Below the pieces are notes generated by a model. It had not been told where the DNA came from. It saw only the letters and a program-made list of their open reading frames with translations, and ran no database searches. DNA of 64,000 nucleotides, from assembly GCA_050951605.1 (NCBI GenBank), contig JBMNJJ010000002.1:186001-250000 (forward strand), given 5' to 3'. The DNA comes from DUTS01 sp050951605. GTDB taxonomy: Bacteria > Bacillota > Peptococcia > DRI-13 > DTU073. Made by a program: the position numbers and the translations under genes. Of this stretch, positions 17,479-24,016 are shown piece after piece (position 1 is the stretch's first letter; each line of letters starts with the position of its first letter).

Positions 17479-17524
17479 TTGACAAATGAAATTGATTTCA
17501 TTATAATGAAATCAATTTCATTTG
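17479..17524 (+). promoter_or_regulatory. Consensus SigA promoter embedded in a 42-bp perfect palindrome
   Basis: TTGACA (17479-17484), 17 bases, TATAAT (17502-17507). Positions 17483-17524 form a perfect 42-bp inverted repeat centred at 17503/17504. Each half is itself a palindrome (AATGAAAT-TG-ATTTCATT at 17485-17502 and its mirror), so two operator sites are back to back across the promoter. A repressor bound here would block the polymerase. The winged-helix protein encoded directly downstream is the natural candidate. Confidence 0.85.
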
Positions 17525-17539
17525 ATTGGTGGTGTTTAT

Positions 17540-18097
17540 GTGGATGTTCGGTTTTTTTATAATAAAAATCCTTTGCTTGTTATGTCTTATATATCCAAAT
17601 TTAATGGAAAAAGTAAGGAAGTTGCTGCATCCAATATTTCTAAGCATTTAGGACTTAGTATAGGAAGTGTTTATAACATCCTAAAGGAATTTAATAATGC
17701 CGGATTAATAATAGGGGAAAAGATTGGTCGAGCTACTATTTATGAACCTATACGAAGCAATCCTTTGCTTAAACAATTTAGGATTTTTGATAACTTATTA
17801 TTTTTGAATAATCTTGTGCAACAGTTAAAAAACTTTACTCGAAAAATAATTTTATTTGGAAGCTGTGCGCGTGGTGATGATACCATCGAAAGTGACCTTG
17901 ATTTATTTTTATTAGTTGATGAAGAATTACAACCCAAAGTAAGAGGTATTATTTCTGATTATCCTAGTGAGCGTGAAATAAATGCTGTAATTATTGATAG
18001 TGCAGAACTATTGGAAATGCAAAGTAAAGACCAGGTTTTTTATGAAGAAATTTGGAAAGGAATTACTTTGTGGAGTGAGAATAATGAGTATTATTGA
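17540..18097 (+). CDS. Winged-helix / nucleotidyltransferase (MNT-type) antitoxin-like protein
   Basis: The first ~75 residues form a winged helix (ASNISKHLGLSIGSVYNILK, then AGLIIGEKIGRATIY). The second half is a minimal nucleotidyltransferase with FGSCARGDDTIESDLDLF, that is GS-x10-DxD (Asp119 and Asp121 from the GTG start). Such MNT proteins act as antitoxins to HEPN ribonucleases by AMP-modifying them. A HEPN fragment follows with a 14-base overlap. GTG 17540 is chosen; a TTG at 17522 would start inside the operator. It probably represses its own palindromic promoter. Length is 185 aa. Confidence 0.8.
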   Translation: MDVRFFYNKNPLLVMSYISKFNGKSKEVAASNISKHLGLSIGSVYNILKEFNNAGLIIGEKIGRATIYEPIRSNPLLKQFRIFDNLLFLNNLVQQLKNFTRKIILFGSCARGDDTIESDLDLFLLVDEELQPKVRGIISDYPSEREINAVIIDSAELLEMQSKDQVFYEEIWKGITLWSENNEYY

Positions 18098-18272
18098 TGA
18101 ATTGTTAAAAAAAGGTAGGCTTGTACATGCCCGATCAAACGATAAAATGGTAAAAAAAGAATTTGCAATTGGGAAAAAAGATTATGCCTCTGCTATGGAA
18201 AGTTTAAAAGCTGGTAATTTTAAGTGGGCAACAATTCAAGCATATTATGCAATATTTCATGCTACTAGTTAA
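18084..18272 (+). pseudogene. Truncated HEPN-domain protein (remnant toxin)
   Basis: The 62-residue frame MSIIDELLKKGRLVHARSND and onward looks like the first half of a HEPN domain: DYASAMESLKAGNFKWATIQ, then AYYAIFHATS. It stops where a normal HEPN helix three should begin. The catalytic R-x4-6-H motif lies in the missing part, so the RNase function should be lost. No continuing sequence is found in any frame before the next gene at 18295, so a deletion rather than a frameshift is likely. GGAG sits upstream of ATG 18084. Confidence 0.7.
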
Positions 18273-18294
18273 GTAAAGGGAAGAGGGAGAGGAG

Positions 18295-19539
18295 ATGACG
18301 AGCATAAAAAAACAGGTCTTAATTATCGGGGGCGGAGCGGCAGGGATGATGGCGGCTATTTCTGCTCAAAGGAGCGGTGCCGTTGTGACGATTTTAGAGA
18401 GAAATCCTCGTGTCGGGAAAAAGATTTTAGCTACCGGAAATGGTCGTTGTAATTTTACGAATATCAATACAGATGCTACTTGTTATCATGGTCGTAATCC
18501 GCAATTTGTTTATAGTGCCTTGTCTGCTTTTGGTGTACAGGAAACACTTAATTTTTTTGAGGAGTTAGGGATTGCGCCTAAGGTTGAGGATTTAGGCAAG
18601 GTTTTCCCTATGTCTGATCAAGCTTCTAGTGTTTTGGATGTTTTACGGTACGAATTAGAAGAATTAGGAGTACAGATTATTTGTGATGCTTTTGTGCAAA
18701 GGATAAAAAAAGAACAAGGCAAATTTAAGGTTGAATTAGAAAATGGGACGAGCCTTAAAGGAGATAGTATAGTTCTTGCCAGCGGGGGTAAGGCGTATCC
18801 TTCTAGTGGCTCCGATGGTAATGGCTTTGCTTTAGCTGAAAAATTAGGTCATATGATTATCCCTATTTTCCCCGCCCTAGTTCAATTAAAACTAGAGGGA
18901 GAATATTTTAAGCAGATCCAAGGGGTTAAGTTTGTGGGCACAGCGGAGCTATTACATCAGCAGAAGACTGTGGACAAAGATAGAGGAGATATTCTTTTTG
19001 CTAATTATGGTGTTTCCGGTCCGCCTATTTTACAAATTAGTAGAAAAGCAGGGACCCTTTTACAGGCACAGGAAGAGGTTGTTTTAAAGTTAACCTTGAT
19101 TGCTAGTCTGTCTAAAGAGGACTTGACTAAGCTTCTTATCACTCGCTGGCAAAACAGACCGGGGAAGTCGGTGGAGTTTAGTTTAGTTGGTTTGATTAAT
19201 AAAAGACTGATTCCCGTGGTGTTAAAGGAAGCCGGGATTAAGGATTTGCAGTGTCCGGCGGGTAATCTTGCGGCAGAAGAACGGGAAAAGATCGTGACCA
19301 TACTTACTGATTGGCGTTTTCGGGTACGAGGAACCAAGGGTTGGTCCAGTGCTCAGGTGACGGCAGGAGGAGTAGCTACGGCAGAAATTAATCAGCAAAC
19401 AATGGCTTCGAAAATTGTACCGGGGCTATATTTTGCCGGTGAAATAATGGACATAGATGGGCAATGTGGCGGTTTTAATTTGCAGTGGGCTTGGTCCTCT
19501 GGCTACCTTGCCGGGCAGAGTGCCGCGTTAGATGAATAA
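18295..19539 (+). CDS. NAD(P)/FAD-dependent flavoprotein (HI0933/YhiN-like family)
   Basis: This 414-residue protein opens with a dinucleotide-binding fold, QVLIIGGGAAGMMAAISAQR and LERNPRVGKKILATGNGRCN, the signature of the HI0933-type aminoacetone/BaiN-like flavoproteins. ASGGKAYPSSGSDGNGF, FANYGVSGPPIL, and a C-terminal FAD motif GLYFAGEIMDIDGQCGGFNL follow. The exact substrate is unknown for most members. AGAGGAG precedes the ATG. It follows the broken HEPN gene by 22 bases but is functionally unrelated. A hairpin ends the unit. Confidence 0.88.
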   Translation: MTSIKKQVLIIGGGAAGMMAAISAQRSGAVVTILERNPRVGKKILATGNGRCNFTNINTDATCYHGRNPQFVYSALSAFGVQETLNFFEELGIAPKVEDLGKVFPMSDQASSVLDVLRYELEELGVQIICDAFVQRIKKEQGKFKVELENGTSLKGDSIVLASGGKAYPSSGSDGNGFALAEKLGHMIIPIFPALVQLKLEGEYFKQIQGVKFVGTAELLHQQKTVDKDRGDILFANYGVSGPPILQISRKAGTLLQAQEEVVLKLTLIASLSKEDLTKLLITRWQNRPGKSVEFSLVGLINKRLIPVVLKEAGIKDLQCPAGNLAAEEREKIVTILTDWRFRVRGTKGWSSAQVTAGGVATAEINQQTMASKIVPGLYFAGEIMDIDGQCGGFNLQWAWSSGYLAGQSAALDE

Positions 19540-19552
19540 ATATAGCAATAGT

Positions 19553-19594
19553 AAGAGGTCAGTCCTTTCAAGATATCGAAAGAACTGACCTCTT
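19553..19594. terminator. Hairpin at the end of the flavoprotein gene
   Basis: AAGAGGTCAGT (19553-19563) pairs with ACTGACCTCTT (19584-19594), with an inner CTTTC/GAAAG. There is no clean T-run, but position and stability suggest a terminator shared by the flavoprotein gene and the opposing permease operon. Confidence 0.6.
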
Positions 19595-19627
19595 CTCGGG
19601 TTTTAGGGAGATGAGATTTCTGTTAGG

Positions 19628-19753
19628 TTATTCTTGCTCTTTTTTTTCTTCTTTTGTTTCTTTCTCTTCCTCTACTATTTCCATAGAACAGCAACAGGAA
19701 GATTTTTTGTTGCCAAAAATTTTAGTAAGGAGAGATTTTTTCTTTTCGCTCAT
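19628..19753 (-). CDS. Small cysteine-rich putative metal-binding protein next to a permease
   Basis: On the minus strand a 41-codon frame reads MSEKKKSLLTKIFGNKKSSC and continues CCSMEIVEEE, then a Glu/Lys-rich tail. The Cys-Cys-Cys followed by MEIVEEE resembles the short LDCC/CC-motif proteins often found beside DUF318-type permeases. AGGTGG lies about 10 bases upstream of the ATG. It is the last gene of the minus-strand ArsR-permease operon. It may bind a thiophilic metal or metalloid and hand it to the permease. The family call rests on the short motif and neighbours only. Confidence 0.6.
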   Translation of the reverse strand: MSEKKKSLLTKIFGNKKSSCCCSMEIVEEEKETKEEKKEQE

Positions 19754-19767
19754 TTTTTCACCACCTT

Positions 19768-20694
19768 CTATAGGATTAAGTTGAAGATATAACCTGTAGC
19801 AATGGCGACAATTAGTACAGAAAGAACAAAAGCTACCATCATTTTTTTCTTAAACATAGCTGCGAGTAAAGTAAGTTCAGGAATACTAGCCCCGGCTCCT
19901 CCGATAATTAAGGCAATTACTGTACCATAACTGACTCCTTTGGTGATAAGGACTTGGGCAATAGGGATCATCGTTTCTGTTCTGATATACATGGGTATAC
20001 CGATTAGAGCAGCAAGAGGAACAGCGAAAAGGTTAGATTTGCCTGCAAAGTCAGCTAATAAATTTCCTGGGACAAAACCATAGATAAATGCTCCAATCCC
20101 TGCACCCAGTAGCAGATAAGGGAAAACTTGCTTGAATAAAGCAAAGGCATCAATAAAGGCATATTTAAAAATAATTTTATTTTTTTCCCAGAAGGTGCCT
20201 GAAAGTTGTTCATAGGTGAAATTATCTTCCTGTTCTCCACCTTTAATCTTAACTTTTTTTATTTCCTTTTCCATACCTATTTTATCAAGGAAAAGACTAA
20301 TAATTACGGCAAAAGCAAAGGTAAACAGAGTATAGATAATCGTTACTTTTAATCCGAAAAAAGTTAAAAAAAGAGCAATAATTGCTGGGTTAAGGATCGG
20401 TGAGGTTAAAAGAAAAGACATCGCGCCACAAAAAGGGGCTTCGCTTTTAAATAAGCCTACAAGAATGGGAATAGTGGAGCACGAACAAAAAGGCGTTAAG
20501 CTGCCTAGTACAGCCCCAATAACACTGTTGATACTTTTACGGGGTGTCGAAAGAATAGTTTTAATTCTTTCTTTAGATAAATATTTTTGAATCAGGGCGA
20601 CTAGAAAGCTTATGCCCATGAAGAGTAAGATTAGTTCACCCATAATTGTTAAAAACACGTGCCCCACATTGAGTAAATTAGCAGTTTGTAACAT
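19768..20694 (-). CDS. DUF318/ArsP-like permease
   Basis: The 308-residue protein has about eight membrane helices and the hallmark TPFCSCSTIPIL (residues ~65-76) of the DUF318 (YraQ/ArsP) permeases. A second conserved loop reads GIPMYIRTETMIPIAQ near residue 235. Some members export trivalent organoarsenicals; others are uncharacterised. The two Cys in CSC may bind the ligand. The start overlaps little with the ArsR gene upstream (7 bases apart), and AAAGGA of the arsR end serves as ribosome site. Control by the ArsR protein and its two palindromic operators is likely. The true substrate is not shown. Confidence 0.85.
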   Translation of the reverse strand: MLQTANLLNVGHVFLTIMGELILLFMGISFLVALIQKYLSKERIKTILSTPRKSINSVIGAVLGSLTPFCSCSTIPILVGLFKSEAPFCGAMSFLLTSPILNPAIIALFLTFFGLKVTIIYTLFTFAFAVIISLFLDKIGMEKEIKKVKIKGGEQEDNFTYEQLSGTFWEKNKIIFKYAFIDAFALFKQVFPYLLLGAGIGAFIYGFVPGNLLADFAGKSNLFAVPLAALIGIPMYIRTETMIPIAQVLITKGVSYGTVIALIIGGAGASIPELTLLAAMFKKKMMVAFVLSVLIVAIATGYIFNLIL

Positions 20695-20701
20695 AGTTTC
20701 T

Positions 20702-20989
20702 TCAGTCCTTTACTTTTATTTTTTGTAAAAGATTAGTTAAGAGAGGATATATGTTACTAGATTTATTAAGTGAGTAATAATTCCATACGGCTATTTGTCT
20801 TTTTTGAAGAAGATTAGCTTCACAAAGTATTTTCAGATGGTAAGAAATGTTGGATTGACCAATTTTAAAATAATCGCAAATCTGGCATACACATTGCTCG
20901 CCATGTAGATATAAATAGAGAAGTATTTTTAGACGAAATTCATCAGCAAGCGCATTAAATTGCTGAACGTATTGGTTCAATAATTCCAT
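20702..20989 (-). CDS. ArsR-family repressor of the minus-strand permease operon
   Basis: This 95-residue ArsR/SmtB winged-helix protein reads FNALADEFRLKILLYLYLHG, then QCVCQICDYFKIGQSNISYH. The metal-sensing CVCxxC lies on the recognition helix as in ArsR. I chose ATG 20989 (MELLNQYV) because AAGAGG sits upstream; the frame is open to 21040 but that start would lie in the operator. It should dissociate from its DNA on binding As(III), Sb(III) or a similar thiol-seeking ligand. It lies divergent to a second ArsR operon. Confidence 0.85.
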   Translation of the reverse strand: MELLNQYVQQFNALADEFRLKILLYLYLHGEQCVCQICDYFKIGQSNISYHLKILCEANLLQKRQIAVWNYYSLNKSSNIYPLLTNLLQKIKVKD

Positions 20990-21030
20990 AGAAGTATACC
21001 TCTTTCTTAGAATATTCAAGTATTGTTGAA

Positions 21031-21076
21031 TATACATCAAAAGCTTTTGATGTATACATCAAGAATTCTTGATGTA
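21031..21076 (-). promoter_or_regulatory. Two abutting perfect palindromes, ArsR operators
   Basis: Positions 21031-21056 are a 26-bp perfect palindrome with core TACATCAAAAGCTTTTGA. Positions 21055-21076 are a 22-bp perfect palindrome with core TACATCAAGAATTCTTGA. Both share the arm TACATCAA. Their centres are 22 bp apart, close to two helical turns, so two dimers could sit on the same DNA face. They lie just downstream of the minus-strand -10 box and cover the transcription start. Confidence 0.85.
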
Positions 21077-21087
21077 AGCTATTAATT

Positions 21088-21116
21088 ATAATATGCAGTT
21101 TTTTAAAAAATGTCAA
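21088..21116 (-). promoter_or_regulatory. Promoter of the minus-strand arsR-permease operon
   Basis: Read on the minus strand: TTGACA (21116-21111), 17 bases, TATTAT (21093-21088). Confidence 0.75.
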
Positions 21117-21162
21117 TAACAATAATTGGAAAAACATTCCGAGAGAAGCGATTAAATAACTA

Positions 21163-21217
21163 TTGACATTTTTTAATTGAGTGCATACTATATGAGTATA
21201 ATTGAATATAATCATAT
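21163..21217 (+). promoter_or_regulatory. Promoter and operator of the plus-strand arsR-thioredoxin-permease operon
   Basis: TTGACA (21163-21168), 17 bases, TACTAT (21186-21191). An imperfect 28-bp palindrome with outer arms ATATGA (21190-21195) and TCATAT (21212-21217) overlaps the -10 and start site, matching 11 of 14 positions. It differs from the minus-strand operators, so the two regulators probably recognise different sites. Confidence 0.7.
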
Positions 21218-21251
21218 GGCGGAATTACAAAACGAATCGGGAGGTGAGAAT

Positions 21252-21638
21252 GTGAATGTAGTAGAAATTTTTAAAGTGTTAGGGGATGAGACGAGGATAA
21301 GAATAATTCATTTATTGGAGAGGCAAGATTGTTGTGTCGGTGAAATCGAAACAATTTTAGGAATCAGTCAATCCAATGCTTCCAGGCATTTAAACAGATT
21401 GAAACAAGTGCAGGTGATTACTTTTAATAAAGAGGCCCAGTGGGTATATTATCGCCTAAACCAGCAATTTATTAAAGAAAATGAATTATTATATCAGTAT
21501 TTAAAGGGGAGGTTTAAAGACCTTCCGGAATGCAAAAATGATTTGAGGAGATTAGAAAAGTACAGAAATAGTGGTTTAACATGTCAGGACTTACGTGAGA
21601 ATAAAGATAAAGCAAAAAATATAGGAGGTAAAAAATAA
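21252..21638 (+). CDS. ArsR-family repressor of the plus-strand permease operon
   Basis: The 128-residue protein is an ArsR/SmtB winged helix: EIFKVLGDETRIRIIHLLER, then QDCCVGEIETILGISQSNAS. Vicinal cysteines (CC) precede the recognition helix, and two more lie in the C-terminal tail (ECKND, TCQD). They offer thiol ligands for a soft metal or metalloid. GTG 21252 is preferred because GGGAGGTGAG is four bases upstream; the frame is open further upstream but would begin in the operator. The stop overlaps the next ATG (TAATG). Confidence 0.88.
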   Translation: MNVVEIFKVLGDETRIRIIHLLERQDCCVGEIETILGISQSNASRHLNRLKQVQVITFNKEAQWVYYRLNQQFIKENELLYQYLKGRFKDLPECKNDLRRLEKYRNSGLTCQDLRENKDKAKNIGGKK

Positions 21639-21880
21639 TGGAAATTAAAATTGTGGGAACCGGTTGTGCTAAATGTCATAAGTTAGAAAAAATGGTACAG
21701 GAAGTAGTACAGGAACTGAAGATTAATGCGGAAATAGGGAAAATTTCCGAGATAAAGGAAATTGTGAAGACAGGTATTTTATTAACTCCGGGACTAATTA
21801 TTGATGGCGAAGTAAAAATCAGTGGAAAATTACCAGCAAAAGAAGAAATAGCTGAAATTATTCAGGCATCACAAAAATAG
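21638..21880 (+). CDS. Small thioredoxin-like redox protein
   Basis: The 80-residue protein begins MEIKIVGTGCAKCHKLEKMV, with the CxxC redox pair of the small redox-active disulfide family (TM0996/MM0805 type). The cis-Pro region TPGLIIDGEVKISG follows. These single-domain proteins are often encoded between ArsR and DUF318 permease genes, as here, and may reduce or shuttle the thiol-reactive substrate. It is coupled to arsR by a TAATG overlap and followed after 15 bases by the permease. Confidence 0.85.
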   Translation: MEIKIVGTGCAKCHKLEKMVQEVVQELKINAEIGKISEIKEIVKTGILLTPGLIIDGEVKISGKLPAKEEIAEIIQASQK

Positions 21881-21895
21881 TGGGAAGTGATAGTT

Positions 21896-23062
21896 ATGAA
21901 AGAGAGAAATAAGTTTTTATTATATGTTTTAGTATTTGCAGCAGTTTATTTTATTCCTTTTAGTAATCCGGCGGTGGAGACGGCTACCTTAGAAGCTTTT
22001 AAAATGTTGAGTGAATATGCGCGGGAGCATGTTCTATTTTGTTTAGTTCCGGCCTTTTTTATTGCCGGAGCAATCGCTATCTTTATATCTCAAAATGCAG
22101 TTTTAAAATATTTTGGAGCTCAAGCTAAGAAATGGGTGTCGTATTCGGTAGCTTCTGTTTCGGGGGCGGTATTAGCTGTTTGTTCGTGTACTGTGTTACC
22201 GCTTTTTGCCGGATTATATAGTAGAGGTGCAGGGATTGGTCCGGCCGTAGCTTTTCTTTATTCAGGTCCGGCGATTAATGTTTTGGCCATTATTCTTACC
22301 GCGCGGATTTTAGGTTGGGAAATAGGGATAGCCCGTGTAGTGGGTGCGGTCTTCTTCGCTGTAGTCATTGGCTTAATTATGGCTTTACTTTATGGAAAGG
22401 AGGATGCCGAAAGAAATAGTCTTGTTTTCGAGGAGGAGAAATATGCAGAAAGAAGAAGTGGTTGGCAAAATCTTTTTTACTTCGTTATTTTGGTTTTAAT
22501 CCTTATTTTCGCAGCATGGGCGAAGCCTCAATCTTCAGGAGGTTTTTGGGCTGCTGTCTATCAGGTACATTGGCCGATTACATTGGCTTTATTGCTGATT
22601 CTTGCGTATATACTTTGGAAGTGGTTTGCTAAAGAGGAATTAAGTCAATGGGTGGAAGCTACTTGGGACTTTGCCAAAAAGATTCTCCCTTTATTGTTGG
22701 TAGGTGTTCTATTGGCTGGTTTTCTCATGGGTAGACCCGGTACTGACGGGGGAATTATTCCAGCACAATGGGTTTCATCTCTCGTTGGTGGAAATTCTAT
22801 AGGCGCTAATTTTATTGCTTCCATCTTTGGGGCGTTTATGTATTTTGCGACTTTGACAGAAGTCCCTATTATTCAAGGATTAATGGGTGCAGGAATGGGT
22901 AAAGGTCCAATACTCGCTCTCCTCTTATCCGGTCCAGCCTTAAGTTTGCCTAGTATGTTAGTTATCCGTAGTATCATGGGTACTAAAAAAACATTAACCT
23001 ATATTGCACTAGTGATTATAATGTCGACAATTAGTGGGCTTATTTTCGGAAGTCTTGCTTAA
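21896..23062 (+). CDS. DUF318/YraQ-type permease
   Basis: This 388-residue permease has about ten membrane segments. It carries AVCSCTVLPLFAGLYSRGAG in the first half and a matching loop ATLTEVPIIQGLMGAGMGKG in the second, the two halves typical of YraQ-like permeases. The Cys-Ser-Cys is retained. It is a longer relative of the minus-strand permease at 19768. GGGAAGTGA precedes ATG 21896; a GTG nine bases earlier is less likely. With ArsR and the thioredoxin it forms a compact operon, likely for efflux of arsenical or other thiophilic compounds. The substrate is unproven. Confidence 0.85.
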   Translation: MKERNKFLLYVLVFAAVYFIPFSNPAVETATLEAFKMLSEYAREHVLFCLVPAFFIAGAIAIFISQNAVLKYFGAQAKKWVSYSVASVSGAVLAVCSCTVLPLFAGLYSRGAGIGPAVAFLYSGPAINVLAIILTARILGWEIGIARVVGAVFFAVVIGLIMALLYGKEDAERNSLVFEEEKYAERRSGWQNLFYFVILVLILIFAAWAKPQSSGGFWAAVYQVHWPITLALLLILAYILWKWFAKEELSQWVEATWDFAKKILPLLLVGVLLAGFLMGRPGTDGGIIPAQWVSSLVGGNSIGANFIASIFGAFMYFATLTEVPIIQGLMGAGMGKGPILALLLSGPALSLPSMLVIRSIMGTKKTLTYIALVIIMSTISGLIFGSLA

Positions 23063-23144
23063 ATTGGCAGGAAAATAGTTCTTGCTGTGTTTTAAGTAAA
23101 TGGGTATAATTAGGTTAATATGTAGACAATGGGGGGGTACCTTC

Positions 23145-23636
23145 ATGGATAATCAGGAGTTCCAAGAAAAAGTTATGAGGTATCTGGCTCGGTTTGCTGA
23201 GGATATGACGGGATTGCGTCAGGACATGACGGATCTGCGTCAAGAACTGAAGACAGATATAGCTGAATTGCGTGGAGAACTGAAGACAGATATAGCTGAA
23301 TTGCGTGGAGAAATGAATGCTGGAATAAGCGGATTACGTGAAGAAATGACTTTAGAAATGTCTAGACTTCGTCAGGACGTAACGGCAGAAATAGCTGGAT
23401 CGCGTGAAGAAATGGCTATGAAAATGACTAGTTTGCGTCAGGAAATAACCGGCTTGCGTCAGGATATTAAAGAACTTGAAGGGCGTGTGAAAAAAATCGA
23501 AATGCAGATCGAAAATGAAATTTCACCAAAGATCTCAGCTCTTCATGATGGCTATGTACAACATACCGACCAGTTAAAGCGAATTGAGGATAAAGTGAGT
23601 AGACATGAGGAATTTATTATTAAGCGGGTGAAGTGA
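23145..23636 (+). CDS. Repetitive coiled-coil protein, unknown function
   Basis: The 163-residue protein is almost wholly helical. It is built of 11-residue units of the type ELKTDIAELRG, GLRQDMTDLRQ and EMTSLRQEITG from about residue 20 to 110, then KIEMQIENEISPKISALHDG. Eleven-residue spacing favours a right-handed or weakly twisted coiled coil. GGGGGGT precedes ATG 23145. There is no signal peptide or membrane segment. Similar proteins appear widely in Firmicutes without known role. It stands alone between the permease operon and the leuS leader. Confidence 0.75.
   Translation: MDNQEFQEKVMRYLARFAEDMTGLRQDMTDLRQELKTDIAELRGELKTDIAELRGEMNAGISGLREEMTLEMSRLRQDVTAEIAGSREEMAMKMTSLRQEITGLRQDIKELEGRVKKIEMQIENEISPKISALHDGYVQHTDQLKRIEDKVSRHEEFIIKRVK
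23244..23309 (+). repeat. Exact tandem repeat of a 33-bp unit in the coiled-coil gene
   Basis: Positions 23244-23276 and 23277-23309 are identical 33-mers (unit begins GAACTGAAGACAGATATAGC), each encoding ELKTDIAELRG. The exact identity suggests a recent duplication and a site of likely length variation. Confidence 0.9.
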
Positions 23637-23711
23637 AGTTAAATTTGACTTAAGGTGTGGAGATAGGTATAATTGCATACATGTATTAGAAAACTTTATC
23701 TAAATTAAAAA

Positions 23712-23960
23712 CAATGACAGGAAGTAGTAAATTATGGAAACAAAACAGAGAGCTGTCGGTAGGTGGGAGGCAGTATGGAGTCATAGTTGAACTCGTCCTA
23801 GAGTAAGCGGAATCAAATGCTAGTTCCGTTCGGGGAGAAAACCCGTTATCAGCAAACGAAGTGGATAATTATTATAATTTTAGTAAATAATTATCAACAA
23901 GGGTGGTACCGCGTGAAAAAGCCTCTCGTCCCTTTTTAGGGATGTGAGGCTTAATTTTTT
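23712..23960 (+). promoter_or_regulatory. leuS leader: T-box leader, leucine specific
   Basis: The T-box sequence AAGGGTGGTACCGCG is at 23899-23913. The specifier region GAACTCGTCC gives CTC (23792-23794), a leucine codon, in the position where other leaders carry theirs between GAA and the ATCC-like element. A terminator stem GCCTC/GAGGC (23921-23925, 23946-23950) with inner TCCC/GGGA and a T-run to 23960 ends the leader. Uncharged tRNA-Leu should bind and stop termination. The 380 bases between the coiled-coil gene and leuS are filled mainly by this element. Confidence 0.95.
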
Positions 23961-24016
23961 TAAATATGATTTAAAATATGAAAGGGCAATTGTATTTTAG
24001 CGAGGAGGAAGACACA

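Noticed and set aside
23244..23309. CRISPR array or noncoding tandem repeat
   Set aside because: The two 33-bp units have no spacers and are in frame within a coiled-coil gene.
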